A stretch of DNA of 64,000 nucleotides from Copromyces sp. CBS 386.78 (lineage: Eukaryota > Ascomycota > Sordariomycetes > Sordariales > Sordariaceae): positions 62,001 to 126,000 of the forward strand of contig MU839122.1 of assembly GCA_030685235.1 (NCBI GenBank), written 5' to 3'. The stretch's first letter is position 1. Each line of letters begins with the position of its first letter. The translations under genes and the position numbers were made by a program. Shown in pieces: positions 1 through 9,829 of the stretch. Under the pieces are notes generated by a model. The model saw nothing but the letters and a program-made list of their open reading frames with translations. It had not been told where the DNA came from and searched no databases.

Positions 1-1198
1 CGATTGGAGTCCAGACGAGCACATCAGTTAGGGGACCTCTTGCGTGATGAGCCTTGCCGCTCGCGCCTTGCTTCTTTGTTGCCTTAGTTCTCCGCACTTG
101 CATCCGCAACCCGGGGCGGCAGGTGGGTTGGTGCCTTGGATGGACCAACGAACTTTCCTTTGCAGCTGCCTGCTTTGCTGAGGGGAGCTGGGGCCCCGGC
201 TTCTGGAAGGAAGGATCCCGAGTGGGCTCTTTCCTTCATGTAGTCCTCGGAATTTGAGCTTCATTGGGAAGGGAAGCATCGATCATCGCAGTCGGAAATT
301 GGAGGATGTTTCCTCGCGCGAAGCTCGCACGGCAAAAACCGAGAGCTCGGTGTGCTGTTCCTGAGAAGAAGGTAGCTGCGACGGACGTGATCGTGACAAG
401 GAAGGCAGGCGAGACAGGCAACACAGGCAAGACCAGCCAGGGGATGGCACTCGCTGTCGCGACCCGAAGGCAACCATCCCGCCAGCTCGCGACGTATATG
501 AGTTGAATATGACAGATGGAAATCCCTTCTGGACATGGACTAGGGTCCGTCTCGGTGTCTCCTTGAGCACGGGGGTGGGTGCTGGTTTTTCCTCGGAGCA
601 CGCAATTCCTCCGAGTCACCGTCGACGAGTGTTTACCTTACGTATTCTGCCCGGGAATTCAACAGTCTCTCATCTGGACCTTCTTGGACATCCCCTGGTC
701 CAGCCTTGTTTTGTGAGTCTTGAGATGCCCCTCCCGGGGCTGTGAATTCCAACCCTATTCTCGTTCTGAAGCCTCGTACTGATGCTATCATCAGGGGCAT
801 CCGACGCACCAGCCCATGTTCATCACAGAGCTTTGCGGTCGAATGAAGACTACCAGGATCTATGGGGGCAGAAACCTCACCGTACTAGCCACACCTCTTG
901 TTCACCAGCACCAAGCCCTGCTACACCAAATCAATGCCACATCTCGCGCGCCACGATCCTCAGCATCCTCATCGCACAAGTTACTCTCCCCTCGAGAGCC
1001 TCATCAAGCCAAGAAAGACCCTTCGGTTCCGAGAGAGACATCGTACTCAGTGTAAGTGTGATCACTTGGATTCCACGTTACTTTTACTCACTAATACTTT
1101 GCAAAAGGAACAAGTTTGATATGTCAAGACCGAGATTATCCAAAATCACAGTGCCTTCAGTTGTACCTTGGGTAGAATGAACCAACCCAACCTGGCCT
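1..1198. other. Non-coding stretch at the window start
   Basis: Several short open frames overlap here on both strands, none longer than about 130 residues. None shows a recognisable domain, a convincing start context or consistent splice signals. I see no RNA gene. It lies downstream of the minus-strand frame that ends at 1199, so part of it is probably 3' untranslated or intergenic sequence. Confidence 0.5.
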
Positions 1199-1728
1199 TC
1201 ACACGATCTCATAAACATAATATCCATTTCCCTCCCCTCTACCCAGTACTGAATCCGGCTTTAGTTGAGCCACCTCCTTGCAAACTTCTAGAAACTCTTT
1301 AATCCGTATATAATGTCCGAAATACGGTGAGTATCGATGTGTTAGATTGGTGTTCAGCGGGCGTGGACCGTTGACGTAAGGGTCCTCTTTCAAGAGATCC
1401 ATTCGTCGTTGTTGTTGAAGTCGTTGTTGTTTTTCTGCTTCTGGTATCCCGTCGCCTGAGTCTCCGGCTTCCATTTCGACATAACGCTCTTGTTCTTGGG
1501 CGAACCATGTGTCGATGTTGCAGAGAAAGCCTTGGCTCTTTAGGCGTTCGATGCCCAATAGCCAGACGTAGTAGTCGTGGTGGTCGACATATTCTTCGGA
1601 CTCTGTCGAGTCTCTTTTTGTTTCCTCCCTGGCTTCATTTTCCCATGTAGCGTTGGCGAAGGGGTTGGATGAGTACGAATCGCTGTCCGGTTGTGACTCG
1701 CTGTAGTCATCGTATGCGTCGAATGCTG
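1199..1728 (-). pseudogene. Severed 3' part of the HET-domain gene
   Basis: An open frame of 176 codons plus TGA runs on the minus strand from the left edge of the MITE-like element to 1199. It has no ATG at its start; within the frame the first codons are supplied by the element. Its reading phase is exactly that of the HET gene on the far side: removing the element (1732-2369) and one TTA duplication makes the HET frame read through into this segment. The product is acidic at first (D, S, E and Y rich) and then has a tail with YYVWLLGIERL and a final GYYVYEIV. It has no recognised domain. I infer it is the original C-terminus of the HET protein, now stranded. Alternatives are an independent short gene whose 5' exon lies in or beyond the element, or splicing of the element as an intron. 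Confidence 0.65.
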
Positions 1729-1731
1729 TTA

Positions 1732-2369
1732 AGGCCAGTTCGTTTCCGCAGTAGTGGTTTTCCCTTAACTGCCCTCTTAACGCGCATGGTCTATAGTTGC
1801 ACTTATGTAATATTAAGGTAGCGTTAAGGTAGGCTAAGACTTTGGTTGTAAGATGGAAAGAGGTGTTTAATATTAGGAGTTCTCTTCCTTTCTACCTTTC
1901 TTCTTTCTTCCTCTTTCTTCCTCCTTTTTATTATTACTACTATCCTTTTTATTACTACTATCCTTTTCATCATCACCACCATTATTTTCATCATCACTAC
2001 CATCCTTTTTATTACTACTATCCTTTTTATTATTACTACTACTCTTATTATCGCCATCCTTTTTATAGTCTTTGCGACGGCCATTATTTAACCGTAGTTC
2101 TTACCGCACTACTGCTCAAAATCGAGTAGTCTGGCAGTAAGAATTGCTGTTAAGGATTTCGAAGATTCTAGCCTTCTAATTGGCCAGATCGAAGATTTGG
2201 GGTAAGTGTAGGTGGTTGCAGGTAGTTGCAGGGCGTGCATGAAAAATAAGGTTTTTTTGACGAACGCAAAAAGGAGCAGTAGGGCAGTAATGCATTATAT
2301 CGTTACTGCGACCCGAATACTGCAAAAATCTTAACTGGTTAACTTCTTACAGCGGAAACGAACAGGCCT
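1732..2369. mobile_element. MITE-like element A, PIF/Harbinger type (638 bp)
   Basis: The left end (1732-1753) and the reverse complement of the right end (2348-2369) share 22 bp with two A/T mismatches; the core is GTTCGTTTCCGC. Each end begins AGGCC. The element is bordered by TTA at 1729-1731 and TTA at 2370-2372, a 3 bp target duplication of the kind made by PIF/Harbinger elements. The GGCC..GTTCG ends also resemble Tourist-like termini. The inside has no transposase frame. It contains a pyrimidine-rich microsatellite and CAGTAA/TTACTG motifs near the ends. It sits inside the HET reading frame, and its right end supplies the last seven codons and the stop of the truncated HET protein. Superfamily assignment is inference from the ends only. 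Confidence 0.75.
1890..2066. repeat. Pyrimidine-rich TTATTACTACTATCC microsatellite
   Basis: Imperfect repeats of a TTATTACTACTATCC-like unit interspersed with TTCATCATCAC units, all pyrimidine-rich on the plus strand. It lies inside element A. The frames on either strand through it are low-complexity artefacts. Confidence 0.85.
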
Positions 2370-5154
2370 TTAGTTGACTGAACGGGTGGTGCTGGCGGTT
2401 TGGGCTGGGATAATGGACGGCGAAAGGCTCGGGGTCCGAAGAGCTTTGAACATTGATGTCCAGGTTATTATCGGTTTTATTGTCCCGTTGTTGGTCGCCA
2501 TGAAGACCATCGGCGGCAGAGTACCACTCAGGCCCATTGTCAGTGATGGAAAATAATCCCGCCCTCCGAAATTGTGGTGTCGAGATCGACGATGCCTGGA
2601 ACAGGACCAGTCCAACAAGTTGAAGTGCGCTCGGGATCCCTCCCGGTCCGCCCTCAATGAGCTGAACCTGGAGCGGCGCCAGATAAGCCTCCCCATCCTC
2701 GAGCATATCATTGATGTCGTCCCAATGCACCACAATAGACTGACCATGCAGATAATTAGGCAACCCAGAATGAACATTGATATACCGGCCGCTCTCGTCC
2801 ACCCTGATATTATGCGAGCCCGGCACGGTCCTTCCAAAAAACAAATCGTAATCCTCAAAATTCCGATCCCTCTTCGTAATTCTCGCTCTCGGCAGCACCG
2901 GCCCCCTAAGCCTGATACGCCCAGAACCGGGAACAACAGTGCCAAACGGATTCGTCGATTTAGCAGGTGTCACCCTCGCCTCCAAAACCTCTGCCAACCC
3001 ATCCACAAACTCGACCTCCTCATACATCAGCTGCAGATCCGTCACGCCCGGTACATGCTCCGGCACAAGCGACGCCCACGACCACGAAGGCGCCGCCTCC
3101 GCATCTCGCTCCTCGCACCGGTCGGCGGCCATGGACCATAAAAGCCCCTGGACGAGTCGGTACGACCACAATCCCGCAAGATACGTAACCCCCTGGCCCC
3201 ACCGACCGCCGAGCTGCTCCGCTATGCCCGAGATGGCTACCAGCCTGTCCGAGGCCTTGGTCAGCGACCGGCTGAAGTACGTCTGGACCAGCAGTTCCCA
3301 TGCTTTGCGCCGTTTGGCGTCACTGATGTTGACACTGACACCGCTGACAAGGTTCTCCCACTGATGCTGAAAGATGGTTCGCCTGTTATGCAAATCATCC
3401 CAGCGCTCCGTTTCGATGGACGACGGAAACGACTCGCTCGCCTCGCTGGTCACGCACTCCCAGTGCAGCTCTTCCATGCCAAAGATCAGGGTGCGGCGCG
3501 CGAGAAGTTGTTCCTGGAGGACCCAGCCGCGTGTGAAAAGGATGAGACCGTCCGATTCCTTTTCGGAGCGGTATTCGCTTGTTAGGAATTGCTTATCATC
3601 CTTGCAATCTTTGTTGTTGTTGTTGTTGTTGTTGTTGACGTCTTGCAGAGGTATAGACCAAGGTACCGTCGAGAGCGGGTGGCGCAGGTTGAACAAGCCG
3701 CCGTGGGAATTGGGCGAGGCTCCCGCGGCCAGGTTGAGGACCGAGTTCCGATAGACGTACTGCATCTTGACAGATTCTTCGTCCCAGTCTTGTTTGGAGT
3801 CTTGGATAATACAGAGAGAGTCGATCCAGATGTACGGCACCATGTTCAACCTCCGAGTTACGTCGATGGCGTCTCGGAAGGTTGGGGGCAGCTCGGTGAG
3901 CTTGATGCCTTCGTTCAGGAAACGATTATAGTCGTCCCGGAGGAGTTGGGTGGGCACGCCGTTTTTGCCCCAGCAGTGGCTTAACGACATGAAGGGTGTC
4001 TCTGAGACAGCCAGTCCGGCCGTCTCAATGATCCGGACGTGGGTGTCTCCGGGACGCCCGACGGCAATCAGTCGGGCAGGACGCCGGTCATGACAGTCCA
4101 TGATCTCGGCGGCGTTGCATAGAGCGTGGGAACGACAGTTGTTGATCCATTCGAGGGCTTGGTTCCAGCTTTGTTCGCTGGCTGTGTGGAAGGAGGTGAG
4201 GAAAGAAGGGGAATAGCTAGGGCCTGCGGAGAAACCTAGGTAGTATGCGTATCAGCCACTGTTCTAGTTCTTAACAGGTAGTCCCTCAGCCACTACCTAT
4301 TCTAGGTAATCATCAAACCAACACCTCAGTTAGTACCTACCGGATATGTCCCCACCACTCAACCTCACAAACTCACTGACAACAACCTTGCCCTCCTCCC
4401 ATCCCTTTTTCGGCACCACGCCCCTTGACTCAACCCTCACCTCCCCCCTCCAAGCATCCGTATCTTTCCACCTCCTCCTGTCCTCCCCCCAAAAGAACGC
4501 ACTAACCCATAAAGACTTGATGTTTGATCTATCCCCCCAAACCTCATCGAGCCTCCGATGACCCGGGTCTCCCTCATCTTCTTCTCCAACAAAAAGCCTC
4601 CTCAACACCTTCACCATGACAAACCAGCAGAAATGGCATCTCCCCTCGCTAGCCGATTGAAACAATTCCTCGACCGTGCAAAGATGACCTCCCCAACGGT
4701 ACCATGGCACGGTGGACGGGGGTGGCGGTACCCCTCCTAATGCTTTGGCGCATCGGGCGCAGTATTGGTTTAATGGTAGCAAGGCTGCATGGGCTGGGGC
4801 TGCTGCTGCTTTGGGGGATGATGATGATGATGATATCTTGTAGTTGGCAGGGCCGGTGGTGGTGGTGGTGGTGATGGTGCGGGTGGAGTACCTGATAAAG
4901 GCTTCGTAGGAACTGAGGTGTGGTGGTACTACTCGTGAGGAGGAGGAGGAGGACGGGGGAGGTGTGTCGTCGTTGGTATCACCAAAGAAGTGGGAGACGA
5001 AGGAGTCATAGGATTGGAGGTAAGATGGGAGGGGAGCTTGAGAGGAGGTGAAGTACTCGAGAACTGCTTCGTAGGATCCTTGGTGGGATCTGGATCTGGA
5101 TCTGGATTCGGGATATTGGGAAGAAGATGATGAGACGGCGTAGGGGTCACTCAT
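2347..5154 (-). CDS. HET-domain protein, C-terminus truncated by a MITE
   Basis: Two exons (4341-5154 and 2347-4223) flank a 117 bp intron with donor GTAGGT and acceptor CAG, giving 896 residues. The N-terminal third is S/T/P-rich and carries cysteine pairs (CARC, CHFC) typical of the region before HET domains. The HET domain starts near residue 348 with MSLSHCWG, followed by YIWIDSLCIIQD (about 402-413) and YRNSVLNLAA. HET proteins mediate fungal heterokaryon incompatibility and programmed cell death after non-self contact; the partner here is unknown. A poly-Asn run is encoded by a TTG/AAC microsatellite at 3610-3636. I chose the ATG at 5154 (ACCAAAATG) over an in-frame ATG-like start at 5199. 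The last residues, KACSFPL and the stop, are read from element A, so the natural C-terminus is lost; the severed part continues in frame at 1199-1728. Whether the truncated protein works cannot be told. Confidence 0.85.
3610..3636. repeat. TTG/AAC microsatellite coding poly-Asn
   Basis: Nine TTG units on the plus strand, read as AAC (Asn) on the minus strand within the HET gene. It lies after the core HET motifs and is likely to vary in length between strains. Confidence 0.9.
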
Positions 5155-6093
5155 TTTGGTAGAGTCAAAAGTTGAAGCAGTTTTCCGAATGAGTAGCAAT
5201 GGAAGGTTGAAGGAGAGAAGTTGAGGTCTACATGATCGTCGTCGGTGCTCGGTACTCCCCCAACCCCCAAGTAGTAGCGTAGCAGAGTCGTAGTAAAGGT
5301 GGGTCGCCGTAAGCGCCGGTAAACATGTTTGGTGATACCGTACGACGGTGCGACTTGGAAGCCGCCCGAGCCGCTTTGGAACTCAAGTTTACTACATGCA
5401 GTGTCCGGCGAGGCAGCAATGGAAGCTGTCTTTATTTCCCTTTGCAATGAAAGGCTAGATTCTGGATGGTGGTAAACATTTGGCTGGGTTCAATGTTGGA
5501 CCTTCATATGGAGGTGTAGGAGGTGTAGATTACCTAGGAGAGCTGTAGCTACACTAACAGGATGGGAGTTTAAGATGTTAGTACTAGTAATTTTTGAGTG
5601 TGGGATCGGGGCCAGAAAGACTGCGCTGTAACGATCAGTTAGTGTGAGCGGAGCTTTATATGGAGACTTCCCGCGAAACGCACTAACACTCTAACAGCAC
5701 TTTTTAGCGTCGCAGCTGGTCTAGAGAAGGGCCGGTTTCTTTCAACCTAACTTCAACTTTTTCATTTCTTCATCTTCCACAGGACGCACAAGTTTGCTCA
5801 TCCCACATTTGCTGATGGGCGCGCAGTCAGTCCAGCGGCAACATTATGCATAGTTCCCTTTAGATTGACCTCTCCTAAACCAATCGACTCGCAGCGCAGC
5901 ACAATGGCCAATCACACCCGATGTGACTCCAACATGTGCTCTGGTGCCCCTGGTGCCCAAGGGCAAGATGATCTTTTAGACAGAGCACTACCCCTCATTG
6001 ATGGAATCTTTCCTCTCGCGGTCTCGCCGACTGCCCTCTGGGTCCTTCTGCTTAATCAAAATCGCCTCAGCGACGTAGCGTGCAGTCGTCCAA
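5155..6093. promoter_or_regulatory. Shared promoter gap between divergent HET genes
   Basis: This 939 bp gap separates the start codons of the minus-strand HET gene (5154) and the plus-strand HET gene (6094), so it must hold both promoters and 5' leaders. The right end is occupied by a 65-codon upstream frame (5904-6101). I see no clear TATA box. Short open frames on both strands have no recognisable product. Confidence 0.55.
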
Positions 6094-6101
6094 ATGGCTG
6101 A
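5904..6101 (+). other. Upstream ORF overlapping the second HET start
   Basis: A 65-codon frame begins at ATG 5904 and ends at TGA 6099-6101. The stop overlaps the HET start codon in the string ATGGCTGA (6094-6101). If it lies in the mRNA leader it would be expected to lower translation of the HET protein, with re-initiation possible at the overlap. The peptide contains a hydrophobic stretch but no domain. It could equally be chance, or transcription could start downstream of it. Confidence 0.35.
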
Positions 6102-8229
6102 TCCCGCGCAGAAGAAGCCATTCAGCTATGACTCGATTCCTCTGTCAGACCCGTCAACCGAGATTCGTCTGCTCGAACTCTCGCCAGCTTCCAGGTACTC
6201 CGACGACCTATACTGCCGCATATACACTGCACCCATCTCCCAGCCGCCAAGTTATATCGCCCTGTCTTACGCCTGGGGAGACAATACCAAGACGCACGAT
6301 ATCTCAGTGGTCAATCCAGTCAATGATGAAAGAGCTTGTACCGACACCACGGGCCATTCATCACTTCCCCTGACATCATCCATGGATACTTGCCTCCGAC
6401 ATCTTCGAGAACTCCAGCACCGGGAGCAGGTTGAATCCAAGCCACTATGGATTGACCAGATATGTATCAACCAGGAAGACAACGAGGAAAAGTCTTTCCA
6501 GGTCCTGCTGATGAAGGATATCTTCTCGTCTGCCCGTCAAGTCATCGTTTGGCTAGGCCCTGCTGCTGACGACTCCGATAAAGTCATGGATGCCTTTGCC
6601 GAGATCGGTCAGGAATTCCTCGATACTATTGGTGTCCCTTACTCAGATGAGAATCTGTATTCCGGAATCGACCTTCTTGATGCGAATATCGACCAACCCC
6701 ACGTTGCTTATTTGTTAAGCAAGGCATTCAAGGTCTTTCATGGACTGAATGAAGGGCTGGGGAATAGAATCAGTAAGAAGGGCTGGATGTACAGGTCGTG
6801 GTTCACGCGCTTGTGGACTATACAGGAGTTCTGTCTTTGTAAGGATACGGCTTTTGCCTGTGGCTACAAGGTCGTGCCCGAGAGACTGGTTTCCGCCGTA
6901 AACGACTTGATAAACAGGTTGGTGACGCTGAGAGGTTTTGAGGGAGTTATAAAGCCGATTGACGCGCCTGTCTATCGGTACTATTTCTCGGGCTTCGAAA
7001 TATTGGAGAGAATCTTCGAGCGTCGAAGGCACAGCCTCTACCTGCATCCGAAGGAAAGTCTACAAGAACTCCTTTTAGATCTTTTCATAAGACCTACACA
7101 CTTGTATGTTACATGTACGGACGAGCGCGACAAAGTGTACGGACTTCTTGGCATAGCGGGAGACGTGGATGGGCTTGGTATCCGGCCGGATTATTCCACA
7201 TCGACGACCATTGCCCAGGTCTTTACCCAAACCGCAAGAGCTATAATCCAAAAGAACAAAAGTCTAGAGATCATTCGGTACGGGAGCTTGGGGCCTACGA
7301 GTTCTCCACAATTAGCGGAAAGCCTGATCAGTCCCGAGGTATCTCAGTGGTTAGACCAGCTTTCTTCTTTTTTTCCAAGTCTGGACGTCGAGATAAGTTC
7401 TAAGAAAGAGACGGAATTGCTGCCGTCATGGGTTCCTGATTGGAAGTACAGAACAGAGCACACCTTCCAAGGAATCAGGCAGGTATTCTCAGCGTGTGGA
7501 AAGTCCCTCGTGGCGGATATTTTACCCACTTCCTCCTCGGCAACTCTCGGCGTCCATGGTTTCTGTGTGGACACCATCGTAAACGTAGGAGACCAGGCAC
7601 CGCTTGATATAGACAGGGACACCGGGCCAGGTTTTGCCTTTTTCGACTCCTTCAAACGTCTGATAATCATCTCTGAACAAGGTGAATGCGCCAAAACCAT
7701 CGATGCCCGTGGCACTACAACCAATTACGATGATTATTACAATGATGCCCTAGAACAATTGCTCATTGGGGATCAGCGTATCGTGCTCGAAGACCGCCCG
7801 AAACCGGCAGACTTCCTCATGGAATCACAGTACAAGCATTGGATGTTGTACTACGACATCTGGGCAAGCCGAGAAGATGATTGGAAAGCCCACATTGCAG
7901 CCTATGAAGCCGGAGACAGTCAGTCCATACCGGCGGCCAAACTGAGAATGGACGAGTTCTTGAAGTCGGGTTTCTTCATGAGCTGGTCCATCGCGAACGG
8001 CAGGCGCCCGTACCTCACAAAAAGAGGATATCTGGGCATGGGTTCAGCGCACTTGCAGCCCGGCGGCAAAGTAGTTGTATTTCACGGCGACACGATACCG
8101 TATGTGGTACGGCCAGTGCCGGAAAGAGGGGATAAGACGTACATCTTGGTTGGAGAAACATACTGTGAAGGAATTATGAACGGCGAACTCGCTGATACGG
8201 CGGAGAGGGAGGATTTCTATCTTATCTGA
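6094..8229 (+). CDS. HET-domain protein (het-6 type), single exon
   Basis: An uninterrupted frame of 711 residues. The HET domain is complete: YIALSYAWGD (about 54-63), LWIDQICINQED (118-129) and a following QVIVWLGP segment (149-156), the order seen in het-6/HET proteins. The C-terminal part ends with YILVGETYCEGIMNGEL, matching the conserved tail motif of het-6-like proteins (YxLIGExYVHGxMxGE), so this copy looks full length. Such proteins trigger incompatibility and cell death when non-self partners meet in a fused cell; the partner cannot be read from sequence. The start ATG is in a favourable context (CAAATGG) and overlaps the stop of an upstream frame. The gene is divergent from the MITE-interrupted HET gene. 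It is a diverged paralogue of that gene and not a tandem duplicate, since the two differ in N-terminal architecture. Confidence 0.9.
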   Translation: MADPAQKKPFSYDSIPLSDPSTEIRLLELSPASRYSDDLYCRIYTAPISQPPSYIALSYAWGDNTKTHDISVVNPVNDERACTDTTGHSSLPLTSSMDTCLRHLRELQHREQVESKPLWIDQICINQEDNEEKSFQVLLMKDIFSSARQVIVWLGPAADDSDKVMDAFAEIGQEFLDTIGVPYSDENLYSGIDLLDANIDQPHVAYLLSKAFKVFHGLNEGLGNRISKKGWMYRSWFTRLWTIQEFCLCKDTAFACGYKVVPERLVSAVNDLINRLVTLRGFEGVIKPIDAPVYRYYFSGFEILERIFERRRHSLYLHPKESLQELLLDLFIRPTHLYVTCTDERDKVYGLLGIAGDVDGLGIRPDYSTSTTIAQVFTQTARAIIQKNKSLEIIRYGSLGPTSSPQLAESLISPEVSQWLDQLSSFFPSLDVEISSKKETELLPSWVPDWKYRTEHTFQGIRQVFSACGKSLVADILPTSSSATLGVHGFCVDTIVNVGDQAPLDIDRDTGPGFAFFDSFKRLIIISEQGECAKTIDARGTTTNYDDYYNDALEQLLIGDQRIVLEDRPKPADFLMESQYKHWMLYYDIWASREDDWKAHIAAYEAGDSQSIPAAKLRMDEFLKSGFFMSWSIANGRRPYLTKRGYLGMGSAHLQPGGKVVVFHGDTIPYVVRPVPERGDKTYILVGETYCEGIMNGELADTAEREDFYLI

Positions 8230-9829
8230 AACATCCAATCTTTCCTTTTCAACACTCTTCTTTCGTTCTTTTCTGGTCGATGGTGGTGCGAGGGTTGGCC
8301 TTTGCAGAGCGTACCATGGGGAAGTCGCACATTCGGGACCCACTCGCTTTGCTTCCCATACAAGCCGCTACAATGGAACCCACCTTGGACACTCGTTTAT
8401 ATTTTCTTCACAACAACGAGATGCAAAATAATTCGACCCTCATTTGAAACACCATTGCTTATCACTCATCAAGAAATAACTAGCGTTTCCATTTTCTCAC
8501 TTCTAAGGGACCAGATTCCCCGGCGATACTGAACCCAAACTCATGTATGTCTTCTCGCAATATTTTCCTCTAACGTGTTTTGGATTTATTTACGAATCAT
8601 GAACTTGCTCAAGACCATCAGATATATCTAACCGAAAATCCTAATCTTCGTACCCTTCGTCACACTTCGCTAACGGTCGCGCATGGCCAGTCCAGACTTT
8701 TGTCATTTAGGGAGACTGGCAGGCGGGCGCAAACTCTTAACAACGGACTTGTAGGCTAGGCCAGGGGGATGCATATATACATTGGAAAAAGCGTGGTCAC
8801 GATCAGAGGGAATTGGCGAGGCAGGCAAAACTTGGAAGACCGGTATCAGTAATCATCACCACCACTCCTAATGGCAATGAAGATTTGTTCACCGCAGGCG
8901 TTGATTTGGACGAGAGAATTTTGACTGACATGTGAACTCAGAAAAGGGCTTTATAGGTACTTTCCACGACCATGGTGGCCCGGCTACATTTGGCAAATTC
9001 CGCCCGCCTGTTCGTTCGCTCAGTTTTCCGAAACAAACATGTCCCAGCTCTGGTCCAAAGAGGCCACGCCGTCACCCACACCGGATGGTTGAGTCTCATC
9101 GCTGGACCATAAACCTGGCACGCATTATCAAATTCAGGTCCGATCCGGTGAATTGTACTTTGGCTCCTATATGCCATGCACTGCTCGCCGATCCTCGCAG
9201 TTAGAATCGTGACGCCGAACGGAGACACCCGTCCGCTTGATGTTGTTCCATGTCCTGCATCTCCAAATACCTATGCGGCTCTCAGCCACGCAAAATCAAC
9301 GATTCTTGGAAAGTGGTGCATATATGCTGGGCGTTGGATATATGCCGACGTTTCTGAGCGTCACGGAGTTTGGAAAGGAAGTATGCATCAATCCCACGCA
9401 CATGGAGGTCTCCGTGACTGCGGTTAATATGCGCAATCGTGCATTTATAAGTCCCCTTTCCTTTTCCAGAACCTCTGCGACTCTCGGAGTTTGAATGGGT
9501 CATAACTCAGCCAATCACTACTTCGGACATGGAACTTGGAAAAATACTGTTCGCTACGCATATATGCAAGATGTAGGTCGTTGCGGGCAGGAAAAGATCC
9601 TGTTTCAGCAGTAGACGGCAACCATAAAGAGTCTCGTCCATCTCTAAGAGTATAGACCTCCCTCCCCAATTCCTATTCCTTTGGTTTTCTTTTTTACTGT
9701 CTTCTCATCAACCTCTCCAGAAAGCTATCCGTGATCCAACTGAAATCTTCAGACAATCCTTACCCAAAGCCATCAGATCATCAAACTCTTTTGTCAATCC
9801 ACCAATCCTCACGGCAGAATACCTTAACA
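8230..9829. other. Non-coding stretch after the second HET gene
   Basis: The 3' flank of the HET gene and the 5' flank of the next gene. Around 9200-9300 a short plus-strand frame reads YAALSH, which resembles the start of a HET motif, but WG and the later motifs are missing. It is at best a decayed fragment. No RNA gene or repeat stands out. Confidence 0.45.

Noticed and set aside
1824..2129. Frames of poly-Tyr/Phe or poly-Ile/Val/Lys type
   Set aside because: They are translations of the microsatellite inside element A, not genes.
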